Source of the DNA: CAZUMJ01 sp964621605
GTDB taxonomy: Bacteria > Actinomycetota > Acidimicrobiia > Acidimicrobiales > Iamiaceae
Direction of reading: 5' to 3'
DNA: 64,000 bases
Assembly (NCBI GenBank): GCA_964621605.1
Contig: CAZUMJ010000006.1
Span: forward strand, 1 to 64,000
The translations under genes and the position numbers were made by a program. Below the pieces are notes generated by a model, which was not told where the DNA came from, did not search any database, and saw only the letters and a list, made by a program, of their open reading frames with translations. Of this stretch, positions 33,477 through 40,959 are shown piece after piece (the stretch's first letter is position 1; each line of letters begins with the position of its first letter).

Positions 33477-33683
33477 ATGCCGTTCCGAGTCGTCGTCGAC
33501 CGCGACCTGTGCCAGGGGCACGGCGTCTGCGAATCCGAAGCGCCCGAGGTGTTCTCGCTCCCCAAGGGTGCCCACCAAGTCGTCGTGCTGCACGACGTCG
33601 TCGCCGATGAGCACCGCGGCGCGGTGCACGAAGCGGTGAAGTACTGCCCCACCCATGCCCTGTCGATCGAGGAGATCTCATGA
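33477..33683 (+). CDS. [3Fe-4S] ferredoxin
   Basis: The 68-aa ferredoxin has the single-cluster pattern Cys12-x5-Cys18 (DLCQGHGVCESEAP) and a third Cys in YCPTHALSIEE, with His where a [4Fe-4S] protein would have a fourth Cys. Such proteins are electron donors for actinobacterial P450s, and the gene begins 1 bp after the CYP51 stop, as Rv0763c does for CYP51 in M. tuberculosis. Its stop overlaps the next start by 4 bp. Confidence 0.95.
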   Translation: MPFRVVVDRDLCQGHGVCESEAPEVFSLPKGAHQVVVLHDVVADEHRGAVHEAVKYCPTHALSIEEIS

Positions 33684-34240
33684 CCGCGTACGACCGTGCC
33701 GAGCTCGACGAGATGGTCGAGCGGTGGCTCCAGGCCAACCGTGACGCCGAGGCCGCCGGCGACTGGCGCCCGATGGCCGACCTGTACACCCCCGACGCCA
33801 CCTACGGGTGGAACTACGGCCCCGAGAACGAGTTCATGGCGGTCGGCCGTGAGGAGATCCGCGAGGTCGCGCTCGGCCTGGAGATGGGCGGCCTCGACGG
33901 CTGGCAGTACCCATACCAGGAGATCGTGATCGACGACCGCACGGGCAACGTGATCGGCTTCTGGAAGCAGGTCGCCGACGCCACGCGCGCGGACGGGTCC
34001 CACTACGAGGTGGCCGGCATCGGCGGAAGCTGGTTCCGCTACGGCGGCAACTTCCAGTGGGCGTGGCAACGCGACTGGTTCGACTACGGCAACGCCGCCG
34101 CGGTGTTCATGGAGATGATCGGCGACGGCACCCTGTCGGAGGGCATGACCGCCCGCATGCACCGCTCGCTCGGCGGCGACCTGCCGTGCCACTACCCGCG
34201 CGGCGGCGCGCCCGTCGGGCTGTGGGAGGTCCCGTCGTGA
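33680..34240 (+). CDS. NTF2-like (SnoaL-type) protein
   Basis: The 186-aa protein has a helix LDEMVERWLQANRDAEAAGD, then DWRPMADLYTPDATYGWNYG and alternating strands, the cone fold of NTF2-like proteins such as steroid isomerases, polyketide cyclases and scytalone dehydratases. A ligand pocket rich in Trp/Tyr (FRYGGNFQWAWQRDWFDYG) fits a hydrophobic substrate. No catalytic residue can be assigned. It overlaps the ferredoxin and aldehyde dehydrogenase genes by 4 bp each, so it belongs to the CYP51 operon. Confidence 0.75.
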   Translation: MTAYDRAELDEMVERWLQANRDAEAAGDWRPMADLYTPDATYGWNYGPENEFMAVGREEIREVALGLEMGGLDGWQYPYQEIVIDDRTGNVIGFWKQVADATRADGSHYEVAGIGGSWFRYGGNFQWAWQRDWFDYGNAAAVFMEMIGDGTLSEGMTARMHRSLGGDLPCHYPRGGAPVGLWEVPS

Positions 34241-35700
34241 CCGACGACCTCGACGTCTTGTTGGTCGACGGCAAGCTCGTCGCCGCCGAAGGTGGCGCCA
34301 CGTTCACCACGGCGAACCCGGCGACCGAGGAGGTCCTCGGCGACGCGGCAGACGGCTCCGCCGCCGACATGGACGCCGCGATCACCGCGGCGCGCCGCGC
34401 CTTCGACGAATCGGGGTGGGCGACCGACGCGGCCCAGCGGGCGACCTGCCTGCGGCAGCTGCGCGACGCGATGCAGGCACACGCGGACGAGCTGCGCGAG
34501 CTCACCATCGCCGAGGTCGGCGCGCCGCGCTTCCTCACGACCGGTGCGCAGCTCGACGCCCCCGTCGCCGACCTGGGTTGGATGGCCGACCTCGCCGAGT
34601 CCTTCGACGGCTGGAAAGTCGACCTGGGCGAGGCCGCCCCGATGGGCATGCGCAGCCACCGATGGGTGGTGCGCGAGGCGGCAGGCGTGGTGGGTGCCAT
34701 CACCCCGTGGAACTTCCCGCACCAGATCAACCTCGCCAAGGTCGGGCCCGCGCTCGCGGCGGGCTGCACCGTCGTGTTGAAGCCCGCCCCGGACACGCCG
34801 TGGGCGGCATCGGTGGTGGGTCGGATCGCAGCCGAGGAGACCGACCTCCCCCCCGGAGTCCTGAACGTGGTGACCTCGTCCGACCACCGTCTCGGCGCGC
34901 AGCTCGCCACCGACCCCCGGGTCGACCTGGTGTCGTTCACGGGGTCGACCGCGACCGGTCGCGCGGTGATGGCAGGCGCAGCCGACACGATCAAGCGGGT
35001 GTTCCTGGAGCTCGGCGGCAAGTCGGCGTTCGTGGTGCTCGACGACGCGGACCTCGCCGGCGCCTGCGCGCTCGCGGCGTTCACCGCGGCGACGCATGCC
35101 GGTCAGGGGTGCGCGATCACCACCCGCCTTGTCGTGCCCCGGGCCCGCTACGACGAGGCGGTCGACGCGGCGGCCGCCACGATGGGCGCGCTCGCGGCAG
35201 GCGACCCGAACGACGCCGGGACCATCTGCGGTCCGCTCATCAGCGCCCGCCAGCGCGACCGGGTGGAGGGGTACCTCGCGCTCGCCCGTGAGGAGGGCGG
35301 CTCGTTCGCCGTCGGCGGTGGACGCTCACCGCGCTTCGAGCGCGGCTACTTCATCGACCCGACGTTGGTCGTGGGGCTCGACAACTCCGCGCGGGTCGCC
35401 CGTGAGGAGATCTTCGGGCCCGTGCTCGTGGCCATTCCCCACGACGGCGACGACGACGCGGTCGCCATCGCGAACGACTCGCCCTATGGGCTGTCGGGCG
35501 CGGTGCACAGCGGCGACGTCGAGCGGGCGTGGTCGGTGGCGCGCCGCATCCGCACCGGGACGATGAGCATCAACGGCGGCGTTTGGTACAGCGGCGATGT
35601 GCCGTTCGGCGGGTACAAGCAGTCCGGCATCGGCCGGGAGATGGGCCGGGCAGGTTTCGAGGAGTACCTCGAGACCAAGGCGATCGCGGAAGGGATCTGA
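34237..35700 (+). CDS. NAD(P)-dependent aldehyde dehydrogenase
   Basis: The 487-aa protein has the oxyanion Asn in TPWNFPHQINLAKVGPAL, the cofactor loop FTGSTATGRAVM, the general base Glu in LELGGKSAFVV (about 258) and the nucleophile Cys in AGQGCAITTR (about 291). Complete and with all catalytic residues. GTG at 34237 after GGGAGG. Corresponds to aldA (Rv0768) beside CYP51 in M. tuberculosis; there it is divergent, here it is in the same operon. It may oxidise an aldehyde produced by the P450s (inference). Confidence 0.94.
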   Translation: MTDDLDVLLVDGKLVAAEGGATFTTANPATEEVLGDAADGSAADMDAAITAARRAFDESGWATDAAQRATCLRQLRDAMQAHADELRELTIAEVGAPRFLTTGAQLDAPVADLGWMADLAESFDGWKVDLGEAAPMGMRSHRWVVREAAGVVGAITPWNFPHQINLAKVGPALAAGCTVVLKPAPDTPWAASVVGRIAAEETDLPPGVLNVVTSSDHRLGAQLATDPRVDLVSFTGSTATGRAVMAGAADTIKRVFLELGGKSAFVVLDDADLAGACALAAFTAATHAGQGCAITTRLVVPRARYDEAVDAAAATMGALAAGDPNDAGTICGPLISARQRDRVEGYLALAREEGGSFAVGGGRSPRFERGYFIDPTLVVGLDNSARVAREEIFGPVLVAIPHDGDDDAVAIANDSPYGLSGAVHSGDVERAWSVARRIRTGTMSINGGVWYSGDVPFGGYKQSGIGREMGRAGFEEYLETKAIAEGI

Positions 35701-35702
35701 TC

Positions 35703-36464
35703 ATGAGCAGGGACAATCGATTCGAGGGGAAGGTCGCGATCGTCACCGGGTCCGGTGGCGGCATCGGCGAGGCATACGCCCGTGCGTTGGCCGCCGAGGG
35801 TGCCTCGGTCGTGGTCGCGGACATCGCGGAGGAGAAGGCGGCGGCCGTCGCTGCGTCGATCGTGGCCGACGGCGGCGACGCGATCGGCGTCGCGGTCGAC
35901 GTGTCGTCACCCGCATCCGCCGAGGCGATGGCTGCCCGGACCGTCGAGGCGTTCGGCGGCATCGACCTGCTGGTCAACAACGCCGCCATCTACGGCACCA
36001 TGCAGCTCGACTTCCTCATCACGGTCGACTGGGAGTACTTCCAGCACTTCATGGCGGTGAACATGCACGGCGCGCTCGTGTGCACCCGGGCCACCTACCA
36101 GCACATCGCGGCCCGGGGCGGCGGCGCCATCGTGAACCAGTCGTCCACCGCGGCGTGGCTGTACGCGGGCTTCTACGGGCTCGCGAAGGTCGGCGTGAAC
36201 GGGCTCACCCAGCAGCTCGCCACGGAGCTCGGCTCGTCGAACATCCGGGTCAACGCGATCGCGCCGGGCCCCATCGACACCCAGGCCACCCGCGACGTCG
36301 TGCCCGGCTCGATGGCCACCGACATGGCGGCGAAGCTGCCGCTCGCCCGCATGGGGACCCCCGACGACCTCGTGGGGATGTGCCTGTTCCTGCTGTCCGA
36401 CGAGGCACGGTGGATCACCGGGCAGATCTTCAACGTCGACGGCGGGCAGATCATCCGCTCATGA
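35703..36464 (+). CDS. SDR-family oxidoreductase
   Basis: The 253-aa classical SDR has IVTGSGGGIGEAYARALA, an acidic second strand VVVADIAEEKA (NAD preference), LVNNAAIYG, Ser in NQSSTAAWLY and Tyr/Lys in YGLAKVGVNG. Complete. It starts 2 bp after the aldehyde dehydrogenase and its stop overlaps the next start by 4 bp. Corresponds to Rv0769. Confidence 0.93.
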   Translation: MSRDNRFEGKVAIVTGSGGGIGEAYARALAAEGASVVVADIAEEKAAAVAASIVADGGDAIGVAVDVSSPASAEAMAARTVEAFGGIDLLVNNAAIYGTMQLDFLITVDWEYFQHFMAVNMHGALVCTRATYQHIAARGGGAIVNQSSTAAWLYAGFYGLAKVGVNGLTQQLATELGSSNIRVNAIAPGPIDTQATRDVVPGSMATDMAAKLPLARMGTPDDLVGMCLFLLSDEARWITGQIFNVDGGQIIRS

Positions 36465-37393
36465 GCGCCACGACACCCGGCGCCAACGCGCCTGATCCGG
36501 CCGGACCCACCGCGACGGCCGAGCCGGTCGGCTTCATCGGCCTCGGCAACATCGGCGGCCCGATGGCCCGCCACCTCGTCGACTGGCCTGGCGGCCTCAC
36601 CGTGGTGGACGTGCTCCCGGAGGCGACCGAGCGCTTCGCCCGCAAGGGCGCAACCGTCGCGGCGAACCCGGCCGAGCTTGCCGCGCGCGGCGGGATCGTG
36701 TCGGTCATGGTGCGCGACGACGCACAGGTGCGCGCCGTGCTGGAAGGACCCGACGGCATCTTGTCGACCGCCCCGGCGGGCACCGTGGTGGCCGTGCACT
36801 CGACGGTCGCCGCCGCCACTGCAGTGGAGGTGGCGGCACGTGCGGCGGCACAAGGGGTGCACGTCGTCGACGCCCCGGTGAGCGGCGGTTCGATGGGCGC
36901 GTACGCCGGGAACCTGGCGGTGATGGTGGGCGGCGACGCCGCCGCGGTCGACCGTTGCCGCGCGCCGTTCGGTCGCTGGGCCGGCCTCGTCGCACACTTG
37001 GGGCCCGTCGGTGCCGGCACCCAGGCGAAGCTGGCCCGCAACCTGCTGCACTTCGTGTCGTTCACCGCGGTCGGCGAGGCACTGCGCCTCGCCGAGGCTG
37101 CCGGGCTTGACCTGGCGTTGCTCGGCGAGGTGGTCCGCCACTCCGACGCCATCACGGGCGGACCGGGCGCGATCATGTTGCGCTCCGAGACGGGCCCCCT
37201 CGCCGCCGACGACGGCCTGCGTCAGATCTTCACCCACACGCGCGACCTCGGCGAGAAGGACCTGCGCCACGCCCTCGAGTTGGGCGAGCACCTCGGCGTC
37301 GATCTGCCGCTCGCCACGTTGGCGCTCGGCGCGCTGGGCGATGCGCTGGGCGTCCCCCACACCGCAGGCGATTCCGACGAGGAGCAGCGATGA
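36461..37393 (+). CDS. Beta-hydroxyacid dehydrogenase (3-hydroxyisobutyrate dehydrogenase family)
   Basis: The 310-aa protein has an N-terminal Ala/Pro-rich extension, the Rossmann loop GFIGLGNIGGPMARHL, the substrate-binding VVDAPVSGGSMGAYAGNLAV and the catalytic Lys in GAGTQAKLARNLLHF. The family reduces or oxidises beta-hydroxy acids. Corresponds to Rv0770. ATGA overlaps on both sides. Confidence 0.92.
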   Translation: MSATTPGANAPDPAGPTATAEPVGFIGLGNIGGPMARHLVDWPGGLTVVDVLPEATERFARKGATVAANPAELAARGGIVSVMVRDDAQVRAVLEGPDGILSTAPAGTVVAVHSTVAAATAVEVAARAAAQGVHVVDAPVSGGSMGAYAGNLAVMVGGDAAAVDRCRAPFGRWAGLVAHLGPVGAGTQAKLARNLLHFVSFTAVGEALRLAEAAGLDLALLGEVVRHSDAITGGPGAIMLRSETGPLAADDGLRQIFTHTRDLGEKDLRHALELGEHLGVDLPLATLALGALGDALGVPHTAGDSDEEQR

Positions 37394-37827
37394 CCGACCG
37401 TGCCGAAGCAGACGACGCTCGCCGCGCCCGGGGCCAGGCGATGATGAAGGCCGTCTACGGCTGGGACATCGGCGACGTGGCCGGCGACTTCGTGGAGCTG
37501 ACGGTCGACCACCTCTTCGGCGAGATCTGGGCGCGCCCGGGCCTCACGGTGCGCGAACGACGGCTGGTGCTGCTCGGGCTCCTCGTCGGCCAGGGACTCG
37601 ACGACGTCGTGGGCCTGCAGCTCGACTGCGCCCTCGACATCGGCGAGATGGACGAGACCGACCTGCGCGAGTTGGTCGTGTTCCTGACCCACTACGCCGG
37701 GTGGCCCCGTGGCGCGAAGTTGAACAACCTCGTGGAAGAACGACTCGCCAGGCGGGCGAAGGCGGCGCGACGGGCCGCCGAGGCCGACCCCACCGCCGAG
37801 ACCGCTACTCCCGACGCGGACGCATGA
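37390..37827 (+). CDS. Carboxymuconolactone decarboxylase-like (AhpD-fold) protein
   Basis: The 145-aa helical protein contains one CMD module: LTVRERRLVLLGLLVGQGLD, LQLDCALDIGEMDETDLREL, VVFLTHYAGWPRGAKLNN. Canonical active-site Cys pairs (CXXC) of AhpD are absent, so a peroxidase role is unlikely. Its short charged C-terminal tail is Ala/Glu/Asp-rich. Corresponds to Rv0771. Start and stop both overlap neighbours by 4 bp. Confidence 0.85.
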   Translation: MTDRAEADDARRARGQAMMKAVYGWDIGDVAGDFVELTVDHLFGEIWARPGLTVRERRLVLLGLLVGQGLDDVVGLQLDCALDIGEMDETDLRELVVFLTHYAGWPRGAKLNNLVEERLARRAKAARRAAEADPTAETATPDADA

Positions 37828-39137
37828 GCGGCCCCGCCAGCGTTCCGGGCGACCTGCACGACCCCTGGTGGACGCGCGCTCGCCTCGCGGTGCTCGGCCG
37901 GGAGTACCTCATGGCCGGGCACCTCATCGACCGGGCTTCGATGCCGCACATCATCGGGCGCTTCGGTCGCGAGGTCATGGGGCAGATCGCGATCGACGAG
38001 TGGATGGGGGCCAGCCCGATCTACACCCGCCGCATGCAGGCGCTGCTGGGCTTCGCGGGCGACGACGTGGCCACCATCTTCAAAGGCATGCAGTTCGACA
38101 TCGGGGCGCCCCACCAGTTCCTCGACTTCCGCTACCGGGTCGACGGACCAGACCACGGCGAGTTCTGGCTCGACCACTGCGGCGCGCTGACGGACGTGGA
38201 GCCGATGGGCGACGAGTACGTGACCACCATGTGCCACGACATCGAAGACCCCACCTTCGACGCCACCGCGTGCGCCACCAACCGCCGCGCGCAGGTGCGG
38301 CCGATCCACCGACCGCCGCGCATCCCACACGACCGCGAGCCGCACTGCCACTGGCAGGTCGACATCGTGGCGGACGCGGACCCGCTGCCCGAGCCGGCCA
38401 CGGCCGAGTGGATGGCCGCCACCCACGCGGCCGCGCAACCGTTGGCGATCATCGCCGAGGATGCACCCGCAGACGGCGGCGCCCGTGACTACCACCGCGA
38501 CCTCGACCCCGACCTGCGCCTGGAGGACTTCTCCGCCGCGACGCTCGTGGCGGTCGCGCACGAGCTGTGCCTCCAGGGCCAGATCCTGGCGGTGTCCGGC
38601 CTCGCCGCGGTGGCGGGACGTGCCGACGAGGCCGTCGCCGCGGAGATCGGCCGTGCGCAGGTCGTCGGTGTGTCGGGTGTGGTGGCGGCCCGCCTCGTGC
38701 GGGCGTTCGACCTCGCGCCAGACGTCGACGGGCTCGCCACGCTCCTGGGTCTGCACCCGGCCCTGCGCCCCGCGCCGTACGTCGACGTGCGGGTCGAGCT
38801 GCGCGGAGAACCGCCCGCAACCCCCGAGGCCGGAGCCAGCCCCGACGCCGGAGCCACCCCCGAGGCCCGCCTCGCGGTGCACCTGCATGACTCCCCCGGC
38901 CACCACGAACGCGACGGCCTCGCCTGGCCTGCCCTGCTCGCCGGCGATGCAGGCGACGCGACGCTCGACGCGATCGTCGCCGCGCTTTTCCCCACCGCAC
39001 GGGCCATGCGCCGCTCGACCGCCGCGCCCGACGCGCTCGTGTCCTGGGATGTCCGCCTCGACGCGGAGCCGGCCGAGGTTCCGGTCGAGGTACAACTCAC
39101 CCGGTTCTCGACCGGGGCCGATTTCGTGCTGCACTGA
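37824..39137 (+). CDS. Conserved-looking protein of unknown function, last gene of the CYP51 operon
   Basis: 437 aa with no family I can name. The N-terminal half is helical and has possible ligand clusters: FWLDHCGALTDVEPMGDEYV, TTMCHDIEDPTF and DREPHCHWQ. These Cys, His and Asp residues could bind a metal or cofactor. The middle (YHRDLDPDLRLEDFSAATLV) leads to a helical part and a low-complexity Pro/Glu/Ala linker before a C-terminal strand-rich part ending RFSTGADFVLH. The frame overlaps the previous gene by 4 bp and codon use matches the operon. The last 35 bp recur 606 bp downstream. Confidence 0.75.
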   Translation: MSGPASVPGDLHDPWWTRARLAVLGREYLMAGHLIDRASMPHIIGRFGREVMGQIAIDEWMGASPIYTRRMQALLGFAGDDVATIFKGMQFDIGAPHQFLDFRYRVDGPDHGEFWLDHCGALTDVEPMGDEYVTTMCHDIEDPTFDATACATNRRAQVRPIHRPPRIPHDREPHCHWQVDIVADADPLPEPATAEWMAATHAAAQPLAIIAEDAPADGGARDYHRDLDPDLRLEDFSAATLVAVAHELCLQGQILAVSGLAAVAGRADEAVAAEIGRAQVVGVSGVVAARLVRAFDLAPDVDGLATLLGLHPALRPAPYVDVRVELRGEPPATPEAGASPDAGATPEARLAVHLHDSPGHHERDGLAWPALLAGDAGDATLDAIVAALFPTARAMRRSTAAPDALVSWDVRLDAEPAEVPVEVQLTRFSTGADFVLH

Positions 39138-39138
39138 G
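39104..39138. repeat. 35-bp direct repeat, left copy (end of the 437-aa gene)
   Basis: Matches 39710-39744 at 33 of 35 bases, beginning GTTCTCGACCGGGGC and ending in the TGAG around the stop codon. The two differences are both third-codon positions (GCC/GCA and GAT/GAC), so both copies can encode FSTGADFVLH and a stop. Confidence 0.85.
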
Positions 39139-39173
39139 CGCCCCAGGCCTTCCCTCCCCCTGCCCTGACACGC

Positions 39174-39190
39174 CGGCGCCGTTGGCGCTG
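39174..39190 (+). terminator. Possible hairpin at the end of the CYP51 operon
   Basis: GCGCC and GGCGC pair around a GTT loop, with one G-T and one C-G pair outside, 37 bp after the operon's last stop. No T-run follows, so it is only a candidate. Confidence 0.3.
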
Positions 39191-39262
39191 ACGGCGATAT
39201 CGACGTCGAATGACTTGACTCCGATATTCACGTCGCTAATTTTGACGGCGATATCGACGTCG
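39189..39262. repeat. Three 20-bp direct repeats with a 27-bp period before the HipB-like gene
   Basis: Copies start at 39189, 39216 and 39243. The first and third are identical, TGACGGCGATATCGACGTCG; the middle one differs at four positions. Each full copy contains two palindromes, CGATATCG and CGACGTCG. The stretch is much less GC-rich than its surroundings and ends 10 bp before the HTH gene's start codon, the position of an autoregulatory operator array. Confidence 0.75.
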
Positions 39263-39271
39263 GAGATGGAC

Positions 39272-39511
39272 ATGCCTTACACCGGAACGGTCACCGGACC
39301 CGATTCGCTCGGCCGCATCCTGCAACAGGGCCGCCACCTGGCGGGGCTGACCCAACGGGAGCTCGCGGCGCGGCTCGGTACTACCCAGAAGTACGTGTGG
39401 GAGCTCGAGGCCGGGAAACCGTCGATCCTGATGGACCGCTTGTTCGCCGCCATGCGCGAGGTGAACATGGAGCTGACCGCCACGATCACCCCTGGCGACG
39501 GGCATGGGTGA
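39272..39511 (+). CDS. HipB-like XRE-family DNA-binding antitoxin
   Basis: The 79-aa protein has an XRE helix-turn-helix (AGLTQRELAARLGTTQKYVW, ELEAGKPS, MDRLFAAMREVNMELTAT) with the spacing and C-terminal strand of HipB, the DNA-binding antitoxin of HipA kinases. The start ATG at 39272 is chosen because GGAG sits 6 nt upstream; ATG at 39266 is also in frame, and a longer frame from 39182 would translate the repeat array. It overlaps a HipA-like fragment by 8 bp, the normal hipBA order. The toxin is truncated, so it may be an orphan antitoxin. Confidence 0.72.
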   Translation: MPYTGTVTGPDSLGRILQQGRHLAGLTQRELAARLGTTQKYVWELEAGKPSILMDRLFAAMREVNMELTATITPGDGHG

Positions 39512-39686
39512 CCTCACGGTCTCGCTGTACGGCACGACCATCGGGAACCTGGTCGGGACCTCGTCGAACTTCGACTTCGTGACCGAGCGCGCCGCGGTCG
39601 AGCGGTTCGGCCTGGACAGTCCGATCCTCTCGTTGGCCATCCCGCTGTCGGCGGTCCCGACGCGCGCGCACCGTCGGCGCCGGTAG
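39504..39686 (+). pseudogene. HipA toxin N-terminal fragment (truncated)
   Basis: Sixty codons that match the N-terminal beta-barrel domain of HipA-type kinases: LTVSLYGTTIGNLVGTSSNF, then VERFGLDSPILSLAIPLS. They stop at TAG right where HipA would continue into its catalytic domain (usually an FFAELLPEG-type motif). No kinase residue is present, so no toxin activity is expected. The break lies 24 bp before the right copy of the 35-bp repeat, consistent with a deletion or recombination junction. Confidence 0.7.
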
Positions 39687-39709
39687 CTTCGAGTGCAGCC
39701 GGCCCTCCA

Positions 39710-39744
39710 GTTCTCGACCGGGGCAGACTTCGTGCTGCACTGAG
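39710..39744. repeat. 35-bp direct repeat, right copy
   Basis: Near-copy of the end of the 437-aa gene (39104-39138). Read in frame it gives VQPALQFSTGADFVLH and a stop, i.e. a leftover C-terminus with no gene body before it. Together with the left copy it brackets the hipBA remnant. Confidence 0.85.
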
Positions 39745-39779
39745 GGTCCGCACTCGACGATCCGCCCTGGAGGCACGTC

Positions 39780-40439
39780 ATGATCGAGCTCGCCTGGCAG
39801 GACCACGTCGCCGTCGTGCACTGGGACGACGGCGAGAACCGCCTGAACGCCGCGTCGGTCGCCCGCTGGCATGAGCTGCTCGACGACCTGGAACACGTCG
39901 AAGGCCCTCTCGCCGTGGTCGTCACCGGCACGGGCAAGTTCTTCTCCAACGGCCTCGACCTTGACGCGTTCGCCGCGAACCCCGACACGTCGGCCGCGAC
40001 GGTCGCCGAGGTCCATCGCCTCCTCGGACGCCTCCTGCTTTTCCCGGCCTACACCGTCGCCGCGCTGAACGGCCACACGTTCGCCGCCGGGGCGATGCTG
40101 GCGTGCTGCGTCGACCGACGGGTCATGCGCACCGACCGCGGCTACTGGTGCCTGCCCGAAGCGGACCTCGGGCTTCCCCTCACCGACGCCATGTTCGCGG
40201 CGGTCACCGCCCGCCTCTCCACGGCCACCGCGGCCGAGGCGATGAACACCGCCCGCCGCTACTCCGCGAGCGACGCCCTCGCCGCCGGGCTCGTCGACGA
40301 GACCGCACCCGAGGGCGAGGTGCTGGAACGGGCCGTCGCCGTCGCCACCCCGCTCGCGACGAAGGACCGCCGTGTGATCGCCACGCACAAGCGACTGCTG
40401 TTCGGTGCCGCGGCCGCCATGTGCGGCCACACGGCCTGA
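39780..40439 (+). CDS. Enoyl-CoA hydratase/isomerase family protein
   Basis: A short crotonase-fold protein (219 aa) with VVVTGTGKFFSNGLDLDAF, the oxyanion helix LNGHTFAAGAMLACCVDRR and WCLPEADLGLPL. The Glu in PEADLGL sits where enoyl-CoA isomerases have their single catalytic Glu, so double-bond isomerisation is somewhat more likely than hydration. ATG after GGAGG. It probably belonged to the CYP51 operon before the hip element arrived (inference). Confidence 0.85.
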   Translation: MIELAWQDHVAVVHWDDGENRLNAASVARWHELLDDLEHVEGPLAVVVTGTGKFFSNGLDLDAFAANPDTSAATVAEVHRLLGRLLLFPAYTVAALNGHTFAAGAMLACCVDRRVMRTDRGYWCLPEADLGLPLTDAMFAAVTARLSTATAAEAMNTARRYSASDALAAGLVDETAPEGEVLERAVAVATPLATKDRRVIATHKRLLFGAAAAMCGHTA

Positions 40440-40461
40440 CCGGAGGCTGACCCTGCCGTCA

Positions 40462-40475
40462 CCCCCGGCCGGGGG
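40462..40475. terminator. GC palindrome between convergent genes
   Basis: CCCCC and GGGGG pair around GGCC, 23 bp after the enoyl-CoA hydratase stop and before the end of the convergent HepT-like gene. It could end transcription from either side; no T-run. Confidence 0.35.
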
Positions 40476-40530
40476 GAGTAGCCGGGCGGCGACCGGAGCC
40501 GTGCGGCACGTGGCCGTCGTCACCCGAGGC

Positions 40531-40959
40531 TTATCCCTCGAGCGCGCGCCGCAGACGGGGGAAGCTCTCGACGAGCGTGGCCCACACCACCTCGTAGTCG
40601 GTGTGCTGGTCGGCGTGGACGGTCCGGTTCCGCATCCCGGCGATGGCTCGCCAGTCGATCTCCGAGTGGTCATCGGTGAAGGACCGCGGCAAGCGACCGA
40701 CCGTCTCGCCCAGCTCGGCGATCAGGTTCTTCACTGCCCGCCCGATGACCCAATCGACTTCGAGCCGGTCACGGCCCATCTCCACGATCCGCTGCCCGTC
40801 ATCAAGGCAGACGACAAGCTGCGCGAGCGTGTCCGCCAGCCGTTCCTCGGCTGCCTGCTCGCGTGCGTCGCTCCCCGCTGCATCCGACCCGTCAGACTCG
40901 TGTCTCGGTGCGGGGACGGTTCGGCCACCGCTTGCGCCCTTCGGTTCCCGCTTGCTCAG
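40531..40959 (-). CDS. HepT-like toxin (DUF86/HEPN family)
   Basis: The HEPN-type helical domain reads RLADTLAQLVVCLDDGQRIV, VDWVIGRAVKNLIAELGE, IDWRAIAGMRNRTVHA, DYEVVWATLVES. The RNase motif RX4H is kept (RNRTVH). In the RX4HXY motif of HepT the last Tyr, which the partner AMPylates, is Asp here. The frame is open back to a CTG at 40959 that overlaps the partner's stop (CTGA), giving 142 aa with a Ser/Gly/Asp linker. A GTG at 40785 would give only 84 aa and lose the first helix, so I prefer the long form though CTG starts are rare. Confidence 0.65.
   Translation of the reverse strand: MSKREPKGASGGRTVPAPRHESDGSDAAGSDAREQAAEERLADTLAQLVVCLDDGQRIVEMGRDRLEVDWVIGRAVKNLIAELGETVGRLPRSFTDDHSEIDWRAIAGMRNRTVHADQHTDYEVVWATLVESFPRLRRALEG

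Noticed and set aside
26445..39137. A full ABC import system for the lipoproteins
   Set aside because: No permease or ATPase frame is present near them; the only ABC gene in the window is a fused exporter at 41359-43239.
39189..39262. CRISPR array
   Set aside because: Only three units with 7-bp gaps and no cas genes; the gaps are too short to be spacers.
39182..39271. Longer start for the HipB-like gene reading through the iterons
   Set aside because: It would translate the direct repeats into an unlikely leader; the ribosome site GGAG supports the start at 39272.
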